A stretch of DNA of 64,000 nucleotides, taken from Puniceicoccaceae bacterium (GTDB lineage: Bacteria; Verrucomicrobiota; Verrucomicrobiia; Opitutales; Coraliomargaritaceae). The translations under genes and the position numbers were made by a program. Positions 1 through 9,542 of the stretch are shown in pieces (position 1 is the stretch's first letter; every line of letters begins with the position of its first letter). The notes under the pieces were generated by a model that had not been told where the DNA came from, ran no database searches, and was given only the letters and a program-made list of their open reading frames with translations. The stretch spans positions 437,501-501,500 of the forward strand of contig CACIKF010000001.1 in the NCBI GenBank assembly GCA_902587165.1. The letters are read 5' to 3'.

Positions 1-650
1 CGGCGCAGGCATCGCCTCCGGTGGGTTCGATCGCGATCGCGATTACGTCACCGCTTGATTTCGAGCCGACTCCAGTGATGGGTCTTTTCACGGGTGTGGA
101 GAAAAAATTTGGGAATAAAGTTTTTCCAACTAGCTATATACGAACTTCGATTCCTGTCGATGGAGGACAGGGAGGTTGCCCAATTCTTGATTTGAATGGT
201 CGCTTTATTGGCATGTCAGTTGCCTCAATTGCCGAGCTAAAAGGCTCTTTCTCACTGCCAGTCGATGCGCTTGTGCGCGTACGTGACGACCTTATGTTTT
301 CTGGCCATATTATTCACGGATGGATGGGGTTTGAGGTGGCAACCAAGCTGCATGCGGACGATAGTAATGGAGTCTACATTTCGAATGTGCTTGCAGATGC
401 TCCAGCTGCGCAGGCGGGCCTAAAAAAAGACGACCGGCTTACTTCGATTGCGGGTCGCTCGATTGAGGACGTCTTCGATGTGCCTGGAGCTTTCTTTTTC
501 ACGAGGGCAAATCAATTTACCCCAGTAGAAGTTTATCGGGGCGAGGAACGACTCAAACTCTCCGTTAAGACGCTGCCTCGCCCAGAGAAGGAGCCTATCA
601 TTACAGCGGAATCAGAAGATAATATAGCTAAAAGCGAGCCAGCCGAATAG
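1..650 (+). CDS. HtrA/DegP-like trypsin-fold protein with PDZ domain, 5' truncated, catalytic Ser missing
   Basis: The reading frame is open to the left edge from base 3, so the N-terminus lies outside the window; 215 codons are visible. The C-terminal part of a trypsin-like (S1C) fold is followed by a PDZ domain (about DDSNGVYISN to LSVKTL) and a short acidic tail. In HtrA enzymes the active site reads GNSGGP; here the aligned segment (bases about 159-182) reads DGGQGGCP. Glycine (codon 171-173) therefore sits where the catalytic serine should be. The LDLNGRFIGM strand and the SLPVDAL strand that follow match the family. I infer a non-proteolytic, PDZ-binding pseudo-protease, probably periplasmic. 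His and Asp of the triad cannot be checked because they are upstream. Confidence 0.75.
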   Translation, partial: AQASPPVGSIAIAITSPLDFEPTPVMGLFTGVEKKFGNKVFPTSYIRTSIPVDGGQGGCPILDLNGRFIGMSVASIAELKGSFSLPVDALVRVRDDLMFSGHIIHGWMGFEVATKLHADDSNGVYISNVLADAPAAQAGLKKDDRLTSIAGRSIEDVFDVPGAFFFTRANQFTPVEVYRGEERLKLSVKTLPRPEKEPIITAESEDNIAKSEPAE

Positions 651-729
651 GCATTTGACTTCAAAGTCATGCCACTAGTTGCCTAAGTTATGCTGAATAG
701 ATGAACGGTTCGATAATCGTTAGGGTGAC

Positions 730-1353
730 TTAGGCCTCAACCGATTCAGCTAAATCACATAAAAATTCAGCAGCCGCTTCAAAATCTTTACGAGTGGCTT
801 CATTCGCGATCAGGCCTAGTCTGGCATAGGCTAGATTATCACCGCCTATGTAGAGTGTCGCTTTCGACTTTTTCAAAGTATCTGTGAGCCATTTGCGGCG
901 CTCTTCAGTTATTAGTACGGCGAGCGCCCCGCCTTGATTAGTCCGTACGTCGACGGCGTGATCAAATCGCTCGTCCCCGCTCTTCCAGCGGGCTTGGCCG
1001 CCGCTATCGCGCTGACGTAGTCCCCCCAGTGGGCCAGCAGCGGTTAGTTGAGCACTCAGTTGGCTGCCTTTGAGCTCTAGTTTGAGTACGCTCTCTATTT
1101 GACGGGTATTTTGTAGGCCTTTCCCCGGGACGGAAATTGAAATTTCGCGGTCTCGATAGTTGCCGTAGACTGAGGGTTCGGGGCGAATGAAGCCGCCAAT
1201 TTTTACGGCTGACTGGTTGAGCTCTAGCCCAAAGCGTTCAGCCAGAAGCTGGTATTGGGTGGCGATTTTTTCAGCCGCACATTTTAGCACGACCCAATAG
1301 ACTGCCGCCACTGCGATGATTAAAGCAATGATGAAAATGATTTCGGACTCCAT
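730..1353 (-). CDS. Hypothetical protein with single N-terminal membrane anchor
   Basis: A 207-residue protein I do not recognise. One hydrophobic segment (about residues 4-24, IIFIIALIIAVAAVYWVVL) is followed by a soluble domain with mixed alpha/beta character. I chose the ATG at 1353 over an in-frame TTG at 1365. It lies 39 bp downstream of gcvP on the same strand, so co-transcription with gcvP is possible. A membrane-anchored cytoplasmic or periplasmic protein is all that can be said. No catalytic motif or cysteine cluster is visible. Confidence 0.6.
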   Translation of the reverse strand: MESEIIFIIALIIAVAAVYWVVLKCAAEKIATQYQLLAERFGLELNQSAVKIGGFIRPEPSVYGNYRDREISISVPGKGLQNTRQIESVLKLELKGSQLSAQLTAAGPLGGLRQRDSGGQARWKSGDERFDHAVDVRTNQGGALAVLITEERRKWLTDTLKKSKATLYIGGDNLAYARLGLIANEATRKDFEAAAEFLCDLAESVEA

Positions 1354-1392
1354 GCCTCCAAGCAAAGCCTGTATATCCGCGAGGGCGAGTCT

Positions 1393-4353
1393 TTAAGCGA
1401 CAGGTAATTCAATGGCCTCAACGATCTTTGTATAGATCTCGTTAACAGCCATTTTTGCCAGTTCGCTAGAGTGTATGCGGGCTACGTTGAGTGCGGGTAA
1501 GGTTTTCAGGGATTCGGAGAGGCACACATCGCGGTTCGCTTCTACTTCTTCAACCCGGTCGATGCAGGTAAAGTGAGGCGCACTAATAAGGGCTTGCGGG
1601 TGCTCTTTAATTAGCCGAAGAATTGCTTTGACGGCTTCGGTGAAACGGTCGAGTTCGGCTTTACTGTAGCTTTCGGTCGGTTCAATCATAAGGCCGAGTG
1701 GCTCTGGCCAAGCAACGGTCGGTGCGTGGAAGCCGAAGTCGAGAAAGAGCTTGCCAATGCGTGGTGCAGCATCGGTCTTGCGCAAACCGACACTCTCTAG
1801 GGCGATATAGTCTTCGTTTTTTAAGGTAAGGATAAACTCGTGCATGCGCGGTTCGGCGTCGGAGCCTGTGGGTAGCGTGGCGTAGTCTTCGCGCAGCTGC
1901 TCGTGAAGGTAGCGGGCGCTGAGTACTGCGATGGCTGACATACGGCGCACGCCCTCGCGACCGAGGCGGAGCAAATAGGCGTAACAGCGAACCTTATGGG
2001 CAAAGTTACCCCAGTGGCGGTGAAAAGAGCCGATGCTTTTTTCGGGTTTAACGGGAGTGTAGCACTCGCCGTTAAACTCGATTTGATAACCAGGAAGAAA
2101 AGGGATTAGTTTTTCACTAACGGCTACGATAGCATCGCCAGGGCCACCTCCGCCATGCGGTATTGTCCAGGTCTTGTGTAGATTGTTATGCACCGCATCG
2201 ACGCCGAGCGCGTCGAGGTCGATCCATCCAGCGATGGCGTTCATGTTAGCACCGTCCATGTAAACGAGGCCGCCGAGGGCGTGTATCTTCTCGGCGATTT
2301 GTTTAAATGAGCTCTCGAAGATACCCGAGGTGTTGGGGTTGGTGATCATAACGCCAGCAATGCGCTCGCCGTATTCTTCAATGCGCAAGTCGAGGTCTTC
2401 GTTCAAGACGCGGCCCTCGTTATCGGCTTCGAGATAGACGATCTTACCCTGTTTGCCGCCGAATCCAGCCATGGTAGCCGTAGCAAAGTTAGTGCCATGC
2501 GCTGAGCGTGGGATTAGAATAACGTCACGGGTTTCGCACTTGTTGCGGTGGTATGCTTGGAAGAGCTTGAGGCCGACGAGCTCTCCCTGTGCCCCAGCAA
2601 GCGGTTGGGTGGTGACTCCGGGTAAGCCAGTGATGCCCTTGAACCATTCTTGAATCTCGTGAAGCACCATGAGACAGCCCTGTGAATCCTCGACTGGGGC
2701 TTGCGGGTGAAGATCCGTAAAACCGGGCAGGCCTGCCGCCCAGTCATTGACCTTCGGATTATATTTCATTGTGCAGGAGCCTAACGGATAACAACCGTCG
2801 TCGGGGCTGACGTTCAAGTGGCCGAGCTTTTTATAATAGGCAATGACTTCTTCGGCGCTGTAGCTTGGTAGACCAGGGGCGACTTGGCGTCTCTGTGTTG
2901 CGGAAAGCCTAGGGACTGATTGCGAGTCGTTCTGTGGGCTGCCGAAGACTGATTCAAAAGCAGCCAAGAGGTCATCGAGCGGCTGATCGCGATTCGAAAA
3001 AGAGAGTTTTAATAGCTGACGCCCGCCTGCAATGCGTTTGGATGCATCAACACCTGCGAGGACGCCTGATTCTCTAGCAGCGGCGATGACTGTCTTGGTA
3101 GGCTTCGAGAGGGCAAAAGTCACTTCATGGTAACTTACCGAGTTAGGAAATGCCAGCTCGACGCCTTCGAAGCGGGTCAATTGCGCGACAGCGGACTCTA
3201 ATTTCTTACGTAGCTTGAGCAAGATTTGCCCTATGCCTTCGTCTCCGCGATGAAGGAGCGCCGCGCCGACTAGGGTGGCGATAAAGGCTTGGTTGGAACA
3301 GATGTTCGAAGTGGCCTTGTCTTTACGGATATGCTGCTCGCGAGTCGAAAGCACGCCGACACGGCACTCGCGGCCCGAGCTATCTTTTGCTTTTCCTATG
3401 AATCGGCCAGGTGCTGCGCGCACCCCGTTACGATCTTTACTGCTGAAGCGGACACCAAAAAGTCCGAGGCCGGGGCCACCGAAATTGGGCGCGAGCGCAA
3501 GGTGGTGGGCTTCGCCCACGATGATGTCGGCACCATTTTTTCCAAAGTCGCAGGGGGCTTTGAGTCCACCCGGCGCTAAAAGTAAGGGGTCAATCACGGC
3601 AATGGTTTTGAGTCCACGTTCGGCCGCAAAGTCGGCTAGTGAGTCAACGTCTTCAATTAGGCCAAAGGTGTTGACCTGAGGGAAGACGATTGCAGCGAGT
3701 CTGTCAGCGGTTTCGTTGGCGGCCGCTTCAAGTGCTTTGCAATCGATCAAGCCGGTCTCGGCATCGGCAGGTACGTGGATCAGTTCGATTTCGGTGCCTT
3801 CAGCGAGGGTCGCGAGCACTTCAAGGTCGCCTGGATAGAGCGTTTCGGGAATGATGGCTGCGCTTTTGCCACGGCACATGCGGAGTGCAGCACAAATGCC
3901 TTCGTAGATTGATGTGGAGCGATCGTAAAGCGAGGCGTTGACCGCCTCGAATCCAGTCAGGCGCGCCATTGAACATTGATAGATCCAGTGCGCGAGGAGG
4001 GTGCCTTGGCTTAGCTCGGGCTGATAGGGTGTGTAGGCTGTAGTCAGGTTGCGAATGTCGCAGATCGGTGCCACCACAGGCGAGGGGACGAAGTCAGGCA
4101 CGCCATCACCTAGAAAGCTGGTGCCTATACGGTTTTTCGATGCGATCTCGGCGAGCTTTGCTTTAAGTTCTTCGTAGTTGAGCTCTTCTGGCAAGTCGGC
4201 AGCTTCTGCAAAGCGCACATCTTCCGGGATGTGGTCAAAAAGATCGTCGAGGCGCTCCTTGCCGATGACACCTAGCATAGCGCGAATATCAGTCTCGCTG
4301 GCAGGAATGTAGTGGCGTGCGTGTTCACGCTGATCGGCTAGTGTACTTGGCAT
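1393..4353 (-). CDS. gcvP: Glycine dehydrogenase (decarboxylating), GcvPA-GcvPB fusion
   Basis: P-protein of the glycine cleavage system: PLP-dependent decarboxylation of glycine with transfer of the aminomethyl group to lipoyl-GcvH. The 986-residue chain starts like the separate subunit 1 (RHYIPASETDIRAML, then TAYTPYQPELSQG). From about residue 485 it continues like subunit 2 (PLGSCTMKYNPK at 523-534). The PLP lysine is K727 in NNLHKTWTIPHGGGGPG. The YPLGSCTMKYNP form is typical of two-subunit enzymes, not of E. coli-type single-chain GcvP (IPLGSCTMKLN), so this looks like a fusion of the two-subunit type. Start is the ATG at 4353; the frame extends to a TTG at 4383. It is divergent from gcvT; no gcvH is in the window. 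Confidence 0.95.
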   Translation of the reverse strand: MPSTLADQREHARHYIPASETDIRAMLGVIGKERLDDLFDHIPEDVRFAEAADLPEELNYEELKAKLAEIASKNRIGTSFLGDGVPDFVPSPVVAPICDIRNLTTAYTPYQPELSQGTLLAHWIYQCSMARLTGFEAVNASLYDRSTSIYEGICAALRMCRGKSAAIIPETLYPGDLEVLATLAEGTEIELIHVPADAETGLIDCKALEAAANETADRLAAIVFPQVNTFGLIEDVDSLADFAAERGLKTIAVIDPLLLAPGGLKAPCDFGKNGADIIVGEAHHLALAPNFGGPGLGLFGVRFSSKDRNGVRAAPGRFIGKAKDSSGRECRVGVLSTREQHIRKDKATSNICSNQAFIATLVGAALLHRGDEGIGQILLKLRKKLESAVAQLTRFEGVELAFPNSVSYHEVTFALSKPTKTVIAAARESGVLAGVDASKRIAGGRQLLKLSFSNRDQPLDDLLAAFESVFGSPQNDSQSVPRLSATQRRQVAPGLPSYSAEEVIAYYKKLGHLNVSPDDGCYPLGSCTMKYNPKVNDWAAGLPGFTDLHPQAPVEDSQGCLMVLHEIQEWFKGITGLPGVTTQPLAGAQGELVGLKLFQAYHRNKCETRDVILIPRSAHGTNFATATMAGFGGKQGKIVYLEADNEGRVLNEDLDLRIEEYGERIAGVMITNPNTSGIFESSFKQIAEKIHALGGLVYMDGANMNAIAGWIDLDALGVDAVHNNLHKTWTIPHGGGGPGDAIVAVSEKLIPFLPGYQIEFNGECYTPVKPEKSIGSFHRHWGNFAHKVRCYAYLLRLGREGVRRMSAIAVLSARYLHEQLREDYATLPTGSDAEPRMHEFILTLKNEDYIALESVGLRKTDAAPRIGKLFLDFGFHAPTVAWPEPLGLMIEPTESYSKAELDRFTEAVKAILRLIKEHPQALISAPHFTCIDRVEEVEANRDVCLSESLKTLPALNVARIHSSELAKMAVNEIYTKIVEAIELPVA

Positions 4354-4507
4354 AACTGTGTTTAAAAAGATGCTGTAAAACAAACGATCCAGACTTGTGC
4401 CGCTCGCAAATACGATGATTGTGAGTCAAGTCTTCCTGATCATAATCGCAAGTTTCTTTGCGAAAAACTAGACACTTTCATTTTTAAAAAAGATTAATTT
4501 TTCAACT

Positions 4508-5602
4508 ATGGCTGGCGCTTTACGGATACCTCTTCACGATTTTCATGCTCAACAGGGGGCACGTTTCGTCGCTTTTGGGGGGTGGAATATGCCCGTGCAA
4601 TATACGAGTATCCTAGAAGAGCATAAAGCGGTGCGCAACGCGGTTGGCCTCTTCGATGTGAGTCATATGGGCGAGTTTCATGTTTTTGGTAGTGATGCCG
4701 CTCTCTTTCTGGATCGGCTCGTAGTCAATGCTGTCGCCAATGCACCTGTCGGCAAGGCGGTCTACTCCCCCATGTGTAATAGCGCTGGTACAGTAGTCGA
4801 CGACTTGATCATCTACCGCAAGGCAAGCGACGAATTTCTTGTCTGCGTCAACGCGAGTAATATCGAGAAGGATTTTGGCTGGTTTCTTAAGCAAGCCGAG
4901 CGTTGGAACTTCGAGCTTGAGATTGAGGATCATTCCGATGAGTACGCACTACTTGCGCTTCAAGGCCCCAAGTCCGAAGCGATCCTTACGGCAATGGGTC
5001 TGGGGGAGGTCAAAGACCTTGAGCACTTTTGGCATTGTTTGCTTTCATTTGGTGGCGAAAAGGTTCGCATCGCTCGCACTGGCTACACCGGTGAGGATGG
5101 ATTCGAGATCTACAGCTCGCCAAAGGCGGCGGAGTCTTTGGCTAAACAGGTTTTGGCTGAAGGTGCGGCCTACGGGGTCAAACTCTGTGGACTAGGTGCG
5201 CGAGACAGTCTACGGCTTGAAGCAGGACTCCCGCTCTACGGCCACGAACTCAGTGATAGCATTTCGCCATTTGAGGCTGGCCTGGATTGGACGGTCAAGC
5301 TAAACAAACCCGATTTCATTGGTAAAAACGCTCTGACCGAACAGAAGGAGAAGGGTGTACCGCGTCGCGTCGTCCATTTTAAGCTCGAGGGTCGCCGCAT
5401 TGCTCGCGAAGGGACCCTTGTTATTGACGAGGCGGGTGAGCCCGTTGGTAAAGTACTCTCTGGGACCCTCTCGCCGATTCTTAATTGTCCGATTGGAAGT
5501 GCCATTGTCCTTGCCGAAGCTCAAGACGCTCCGCTCCATGTCGTTTTACGTGGAAATAACTTGCTGCTGCAGCTTGCGAGGCCTCCGCTACATAAATTGT
5601 AG
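4508..5602 (+). CDS. gcvT: Aminomethyltransferase, glycine cleavage T-protein
   Basis: T-protein of the glycine cleavage system: releases ammonia from the aminomethyl-lipoyl arm of GcvH and makes 5,10-methylene-tetrahydrofolate. The 364-residue length is normal. Family signatures are [10 protein letters not shown] near the N-terminus, the [12 protein letters not shown] segment, the folate-binding [11 protein letters not shown] motif and [21 protein letters not shown]. The C-terminal beta-barrel domain ends in ARPPLHKL. It is transcribed divergently from gcvP, with 154 bp between the two start codons. That gap is too small and lacks the conserved cores for a tandem glycine riboswitch. Confidence 0.97.
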   Translation: MAGALRIPLHDFHAQQGARFVAFGGWNMPVQYTSILEEHKAVRNAVGLFDVSHMGEFHVFGSDAALFLDRLVVNAVANAPVGKAVYSPMCNSAGTVVDDLIIYRKASDEFLVCVNASNIEKDFGWFLKQAERWNFELEIEDHSDEYALLALQGPKSEAILTAMGLGEVKDLEHFWHCLLSFGGEKVRIARTGYTGEDGFEIYSSPKAAESLAKQVLAEGAAYGVKLCGLGARDSLRLEAGLPLYGHELSDSISPFEAGLDWTVKLNKPDFIGKNALTEQKEKGVPRRVVHFKLEGRRIAREGTLVIDEAGEPVGKVLSGTLSPILNCPIGSAIVLAEAQDAPLHVVLRGNNLLLQLARPPLHKL

Positions 5603-5641
5603 AACATTCAGGGCATATTGCTTCGTGCTGTTGCCTTGAAG

Positions 5642-6229
5642 CTAGCGAGTGCTTTCGTAGATGGCTACCAATGCAGCGAGGTCTTCTTCGCGAGTAGCAC
5701 TGACTATCTTGTGGTCGTAGTGTTTGCTGAGCAGCATCTCCTCGACGGCGACCGCCATGCGGCGTTGAATCTCGTCTTCGGCGTCGGTGCCGCGTCCGCG
5801 TAAGCGAGCAGCTAGAACCTCGATCGTGGGGGGCATAATGAAGATGGTGATGACTTTGCCCTTGAGTAGGGGGTCGTTTTGTGCGGTCTCACGCATTTGG
5901 GCGGCACCCTGCACATCTATGTTGAGTAAAAGGTCGATCCCTATGGCAAGTTTGCCTTGTACTTCACTTTTGAGGGTGCCGTAGAGTTGGTTATGTACCT
6001 GGGCGTATTCGTAAAACGCACCAGCGTCAATTTTCGCCTGGAAGGTGTCGTGGTCGAAAAAGTAGTAATCGACAGTATCGATTTCGCCGCGCCGCGGTTC
6101 CCTCGTCGTCGAAGTAACGGCTCGCTCGACGCCAGCTATTTCCTTCAGCATTTGGTCGCAGACAGTAGTTTTACCGATACCGGCGGGACCCGATACGATG
6201 AAAAGGAAACCGCTTTCTTGCTTAAACAT
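5642..6229 (-). CDS. gmk: Guanylate kinase
   Basis: Phosphorylates GMP to GDP using ATP; essential for purine nucleotide supply. The 195-residue chain has the P-loop GPAGIGKTT at residues 14-22, the GMP-binding [11 protein letters not shown] segment, DYYFF and the NIDVQGA strand, all typical of Gmk. One variation is A-I in the P-loop, where many family members have S-G or S-C (GPSGAGK). The start codon overlaps the stop of the upstream membrane-protein gene by one base (TAATG), which suggests translational coupling. It is convergent with gcvT, 39 bp apart. Confidence 0.95.
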   Translation of the reverse strand: MFKQESGFLFIVSGPAGIGKTTVCDQMLKEIAGVERAVTSTTREPRRGEIDTVDYYFFDHDTFQAKIDAGAFYEYAQVHNQLYGTLKSEVQGKLAIGIDLLLNIDVQGAAQMRETAQNDPLLKGKVITIFIMPPTIEVLAARLRGRGTDAEDEIQRRMAVAVEEMLLSKHYDHKIVSATREEDLAALVAIYESTR

Positions 6230-6780
6230 TAATAGGTGAAAGCTACGCCTGCGAGGATGAGACCGTAAACTACGAAAACGGCACCAAAGACGCGTGGGCG
6301 AGCTTCTTTTTTATAAAGCCACTCGAAGAAGTCGCGTAGCTTATAGGGGTTTGCGCCGAGGATAAGTGCGATTATGATGGCGAGATATACAAAGGCCTTT
6401 AGGACTAAAGCAGTACCGTATTGCATGTAGCCTACATCAAGCAGCGCGCCTGCGGTGAGTAATATGATGGCAGCCAATCCGCGCACGGCAAGGAAGTCGG
6501 GCACAAAGATGAAAGAGCCAATAGTCACGACAAGGAACAGTATGAAAAGCAGGTTTTTATATTGTCCAAAGTCAGCGGGGCCTAGTTGGGTGATTTTGCA
6601 AAGGAACCAGAAGGCTGCTGACCCGAGCAGGATGTAAGCAGCCGCCTGCGAGCGGGGAAATGCTTGCACGCTTTTAGCTGAGCGCATGCCGTGCCAGAGA
6701 AAGTGAGCGCCAAGGGCTAATAATAAAATGCCGGTAGCGAGGGTGGCCTGGAAAAGGGTCATAATGATACTAGAATACAT
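6229..6780 (-). CDS. Polytopic membrane protein of unknown function, coupled to gmk
   Basis: 183 residues, strongly hydrophobic, with about five to six predicted membrane helices (for example [32 protein letters not shown] and [18 protein letters not shown]). Basic loops such as YKKEARPR suggest cytoplasmic segments. I do not recognise a family and no charged active-site motif is visible. It precedes gmk in a TAATG stop-start overlap, so both are probably one transcript. Start may be the ATG at 6780 or the in-frame ATG at 6762 (MTLFQATLA), which gives a cleaner first helix. Confidence 0.7.
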   Translation of the reverse strand: MYSSIIMTLFQATLATGILLLALGAHFLWHGMRSAKSVQAFPRSQAAAYILLGSAAFWFLCKITQLGPADFGQYKNLLFILFLVVTIGSFIFVPDFLAVRGLAAIILLTAGALLDVGYMQYGTALVLKAFVYLAIIIALILGANPYKLRDFFEWLYKKEARPRVFGAVFVVYGLILAGVAFTY

Positions 6781-7067
6781 CCAGCTTCTGCAAGATGCAC
6801 CCTAAGACAGTATAGATAATAGAGAATGACTTTGGGGAAAGAAAAAAGCGTAATCTTGATTTGTGTGATGACAAGGACGGTTCTACAGAGGCTATCTTAT
6901 TGCCTTGGCGTGCCCTCGCCTATGGCAAGTTTCCCTTGATATCGTGGGTGACTTACACATATTCTTTGGATACTGTAGGTATCTGTCTCCTCGCAGTGCT
7001 AAGCTTACATAAACAAACTTTCGGACAAGAACCCCGCTTCGATAGTTAGCGATCATTAAACACGCGT
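6781..7067. other. Intergenic gap before rny, no clear gene
   Basis: A 287-bp divergent gap. A 62-codon open frame (6861-7049) shows no protein-like pattern. A small RNA with a long stem is conceivable, but I could not identify one. Confidence 0.4.
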
Positions 7068-8303
7068 ATGAAATTTGACCATATTTTGGGGGGAATTATA
7101 GGTGCCTTCATCGGCATGCTACTGTTATACATTGCGACAAAACGTCGATCTGCTCGTAGGGAAGAGACCTTGAGCGCACAGCTTGATGTGGAGCGACGCG
7201 AAGCCCAAAATCTCCTTGTCAAGGCTACTGAGGAAGAGTGCGAGCAAGAGATCCGTGATCTACGCCGCAGTAAGCTAAAACGTGCCGAAGCTGATGTTGC
7301 TGATGAGGCTAGGCGCATCCTGCTGGCCGCCATGCAGCGCATTACCAGTCAGCCCATGAATGATGCCACCGCGACCGTAGTCAACTTGCCCAGCGACGAG
7401 ATGAAAGGCCGTATCATCGGTCGCGAAGGTCGTAACATTCGCACATTCGAGCATGCCACCGGTACGACGCTAATGATTGATGAGACACCGGACTCAGTTC
7501 TCATCTCTTGCTTTAATCCTGTGCGCCGAGAGATTGCTCGTATTGCGCTGGAGGCTCTTCTACGTGATGGACGGATTCATCCCTCTAGCATCGAAGATGA
7601 GGTTGTCAAAGCCGAAGAGGAGATGCATGCTAACATTATTGATCTGGGCGAAGGAGCCTTGCGCAAACTGCGTCTACACGATGTTCACCCCGAGGTCGTG
7701 GCACTTCTAGGCAAGCTACACTATAGGTTATCAAACAACCAAAATACACTAGCGCACTCGGTTGAGGTGGCGAACCTTTGCGCGCTCATTGCATCAGAAA
7801 TTGGCCTAGACCCAACAATCGCCAAGCGCGCAGGGCTTTTTCACGATCTTGGCAAAGCAGCTGATGAAGAATATGAGGATAGTCACGCAATCGTCGGTGC
7901 GAAAATCATTAAGCAACACGGCGAAGATGCGCGCGTGGTCAATGCCGCTGCCGCTCACCACCAAGAAGTACCAGCGGAGAGTGCTTATGCCGGACTTGTA
8001 ATGGTCGCTGACGCTCTCTCTGCCGTGCGCCCTGGCGCCCGTGCCTCTTCGGTGGATGGTTTTATCCAACGCGTGCGGAGCATCGAAGAGATTGCTTCCG
8101 CCTTACCTGGTGTGAGCGAAGCCTACGCAGTGAAAGCTGGCCGTGAGGTACGAGTCATTGTTGAACCAAATGCCGTTAGCGACGAAGAGGCACGCCAGCT
8201 AGCACGCACAATTCGCCAGCGTATCGAAGAGCAATTGAACTATCCCGGCTCGATTGAGATCACCGTGATTCGCGAACAACGATACTCCGAAACTGCTTTA
8301 TGA
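7068..8303 (+). CDS. rny: Ribonuclease Y, compact form
   Basis: Membrane-anchored endoribonuclease that initiates mRNA decay. The order of parts fits RNase Y: an N-terminal membrane helix (about 4-22), a charged coiled coil (about 25-90), a KH RNA-binding domain with GRIIGREG at 114-121, and an HD phosphohydrolase domain with HDLGKA at H259-D260 and an AHHQE motif further on. The protein is 411 residues, whereas RNase Y is usually about 510-520. The missing length is in the coiled coil; the catalytic half is complete. It overlaps the next gene by 4 bp (ATGA). Confidence 0.9.
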   Translation: MKFDHILGGIIGAFIGMLLLYIATKRRSARREETLSAQLDVERREAQNLLVKATEEECEQEIRDLRRSKLKRAEADVADEARRILLAAMQRITSQPMNDATATVVNLPSDEMKGRIIGREGRNIRTFEHATGTTLMIDETPDSVLISCFNPVRREIARIALEALLRDGRIHPSSIEDEVVKAEEEMHANIIDLGEGALRKLRLHDVHPEVVALLGKLHYRLSNNQNTLAHSVEVANLCALIASEIGLDPTIAKRAGLFHDLGKAADEEYEDSHAIVGAKIIKQHGEDARVVNAAAAHHQEVPAESAYAGLVMVADALSAVRPGARASSVDGFIQRVRSIEEIASALPGVSEAYAVKAGREVRVIVEPNAVSDEEARQLARTIRQRIEEQLNYPGSIEITVIREQRYSETAL

Positions 8304-9322
8304 GAAAGCTCCTGCTCGTACTTGTTTCCCTATTTATTTTTATTCTGGCTTCAGCCAATGCTGCCCTTTCTGTTGTCGCCCTAGACACTGGTGATCAACT
8401 CATTGGCGAGATCCTGCCGGAATCGTCCCCAGCCACGCTTATGTTGCGCTCTGCACTCTTAGGTGAAATCAAGGTGCCGCGCGCCCGCGTCATCTCAATA
8501 AAGGCGAAGGCTCTGAAGCCGCTGATCGGCAAGACGACTACTGCGGTCCAAGGTAAGCCCAAAAATGTAGAAGATTCAGAGATCAAAAAGGAATCAATAG
8601 CTCAGGAACGAAAGATCATCGACAAATTCCTGAAATTTAAAGCGCCCAATTACTGGTCGGGTAACATGCGCCTAGGCATGAACTTGAGCCAAGGTAATCG
8701 AAAGTGGAAAGAAGCTTACACAAGGGGCAAACTGGAGATCGATCCAAAGCAGAGCCCTAACTTTTACCGCATCTCTGGTTCGTACACGTATCGTCAGACC
8801 GAACGAACAAATGGCGAAGATTTCAAGTCTACAGATAAATATGATGCAGAGTTTATTTATCGCCGCTCGTTTTTCGAAAACTGGTTTACCCAAAATGCGA
8901 TCGGATACCGTGCCGACCGAGTCAAAGGGATTGATCGTGAAGTTCAAGTCAGTGTGGGCATTGGATATGAATATGAGCCTTCAAATCGTTTCAAACTCAT
9001 CTTTGGTGGAGGCGGGGGCATCGAGAAGCTTGAGGCCGACTTTAAAGATGCGCGGGTTGGCCAGTATCCATTAGCTAATATTTTCCAAGAAGCGACTTGG
9101 CGCCCACTTAAGCGGACCTCTGTTATTCAGAAGTTTAGTTACAATTGGGATCCAGAAGATTCGGATCAGTTCAACTACGTATTAACTGCGGCAATACGCA
9201 TACGCCTGACAGATCTTTTAGGTTTTGAGTTCTCCTATAACAAAAGCTACGACAGCGATGTGGGTATTTCTAATTCTAAAGACGATGAGCAGTGGCGCAA
9301 TGCGCTTGTTTTTTATTTTTAG
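8300..9322 (+). CDS. DUF481-family outer-membrane beta-barrel protein
   Basis: 340 residues with a signal peptide ([19 protein letters not shown]). A small N-terminal region ([22 protein letters not shown]) resembles the short beta domain that often precedes DUF481. From about residue 110 there are alternating aromatic strands ([25 protein letters not shown]) ending in the aromatic ALVFYF, a typical outer-membrane insertion signal. E. coli YdiY (salt-induced OM protein) is the nearest named relative by architecture. Its ATG overlaps the rny stop (ATGA), so it is translationally coupled to RNase Y. The function is unknown. Confidence 0.75.
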   Translation: MRKLLLVLVSLFIFILASANAALSVVALDTGDQLIGEILPESSPATLMLRSALLGEIKVPRARVISIKAKALKPLIGKTTTAVQGKPKNVEDSEIKKESIAQERKIIDKFLKFKAPNYWSGNMRLGMNLSQGNRKWKEAYTRGKLEIDPKQSPNFYRISGSYTYRQTERTNGEDFKSTDKYDAEFIYRRSFFENWFTQNAIGYRADRVKGIDREVQVSVGIGYEYEPSNRFKLIFGGGGGIEKLEADFKDARVGQYPLANIFQEATWRPLKRTSVIQKFSYNWDPEDSDQFNYVLTAAIRIRLTDLLGFEFSYNKSYDSDVGISNSKDDEQWRNALVFYF

Positions 9323-9542
9323 AGAAAAGAGAGTTCTGTATCCGAATTGTGGAGACGTAATTTACTCGGAAAAATCTTAATATTTACCTAAGAAATACGT
9401 ATTTTGGCACTGTAAACTTGTTGAGAGCATTTGCCTCAATAAACCTTATCCCATCAACGAAAATAGCTTGACGTGTAAGGTTGTGCCAAAAGCTATTGTT
9501 ATGCTGACCTTTGATGGGCCTCGCATGGGTAGACTCGACACT

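Noticed and set aside
3275-3679. 134-codon open frame antisense to gcvP
   Set aside because: A shadow frame within a fully conserved GcvP domain.
4384-4507. Possible glycine riboswitch in front of gcvT
   Set aside because: The gap between the two gcv genes is too short for a tandem aptamer and has no recognisable conserved core or terminator stem.
6861-7049. 62-codon open frame or 6S-like RNA before rny
   Set aside because: No protein-like composition or ribosome site; no 6S central bubble or conserved ends could be recognised.
9393-9404. AAATACGTATTT palindrome in the gap between the DUF481 gene and kamA
   Set aside because: It lies between two gene ends, so no promoter role is expected, and short AT-rich palindromes arise by chance.
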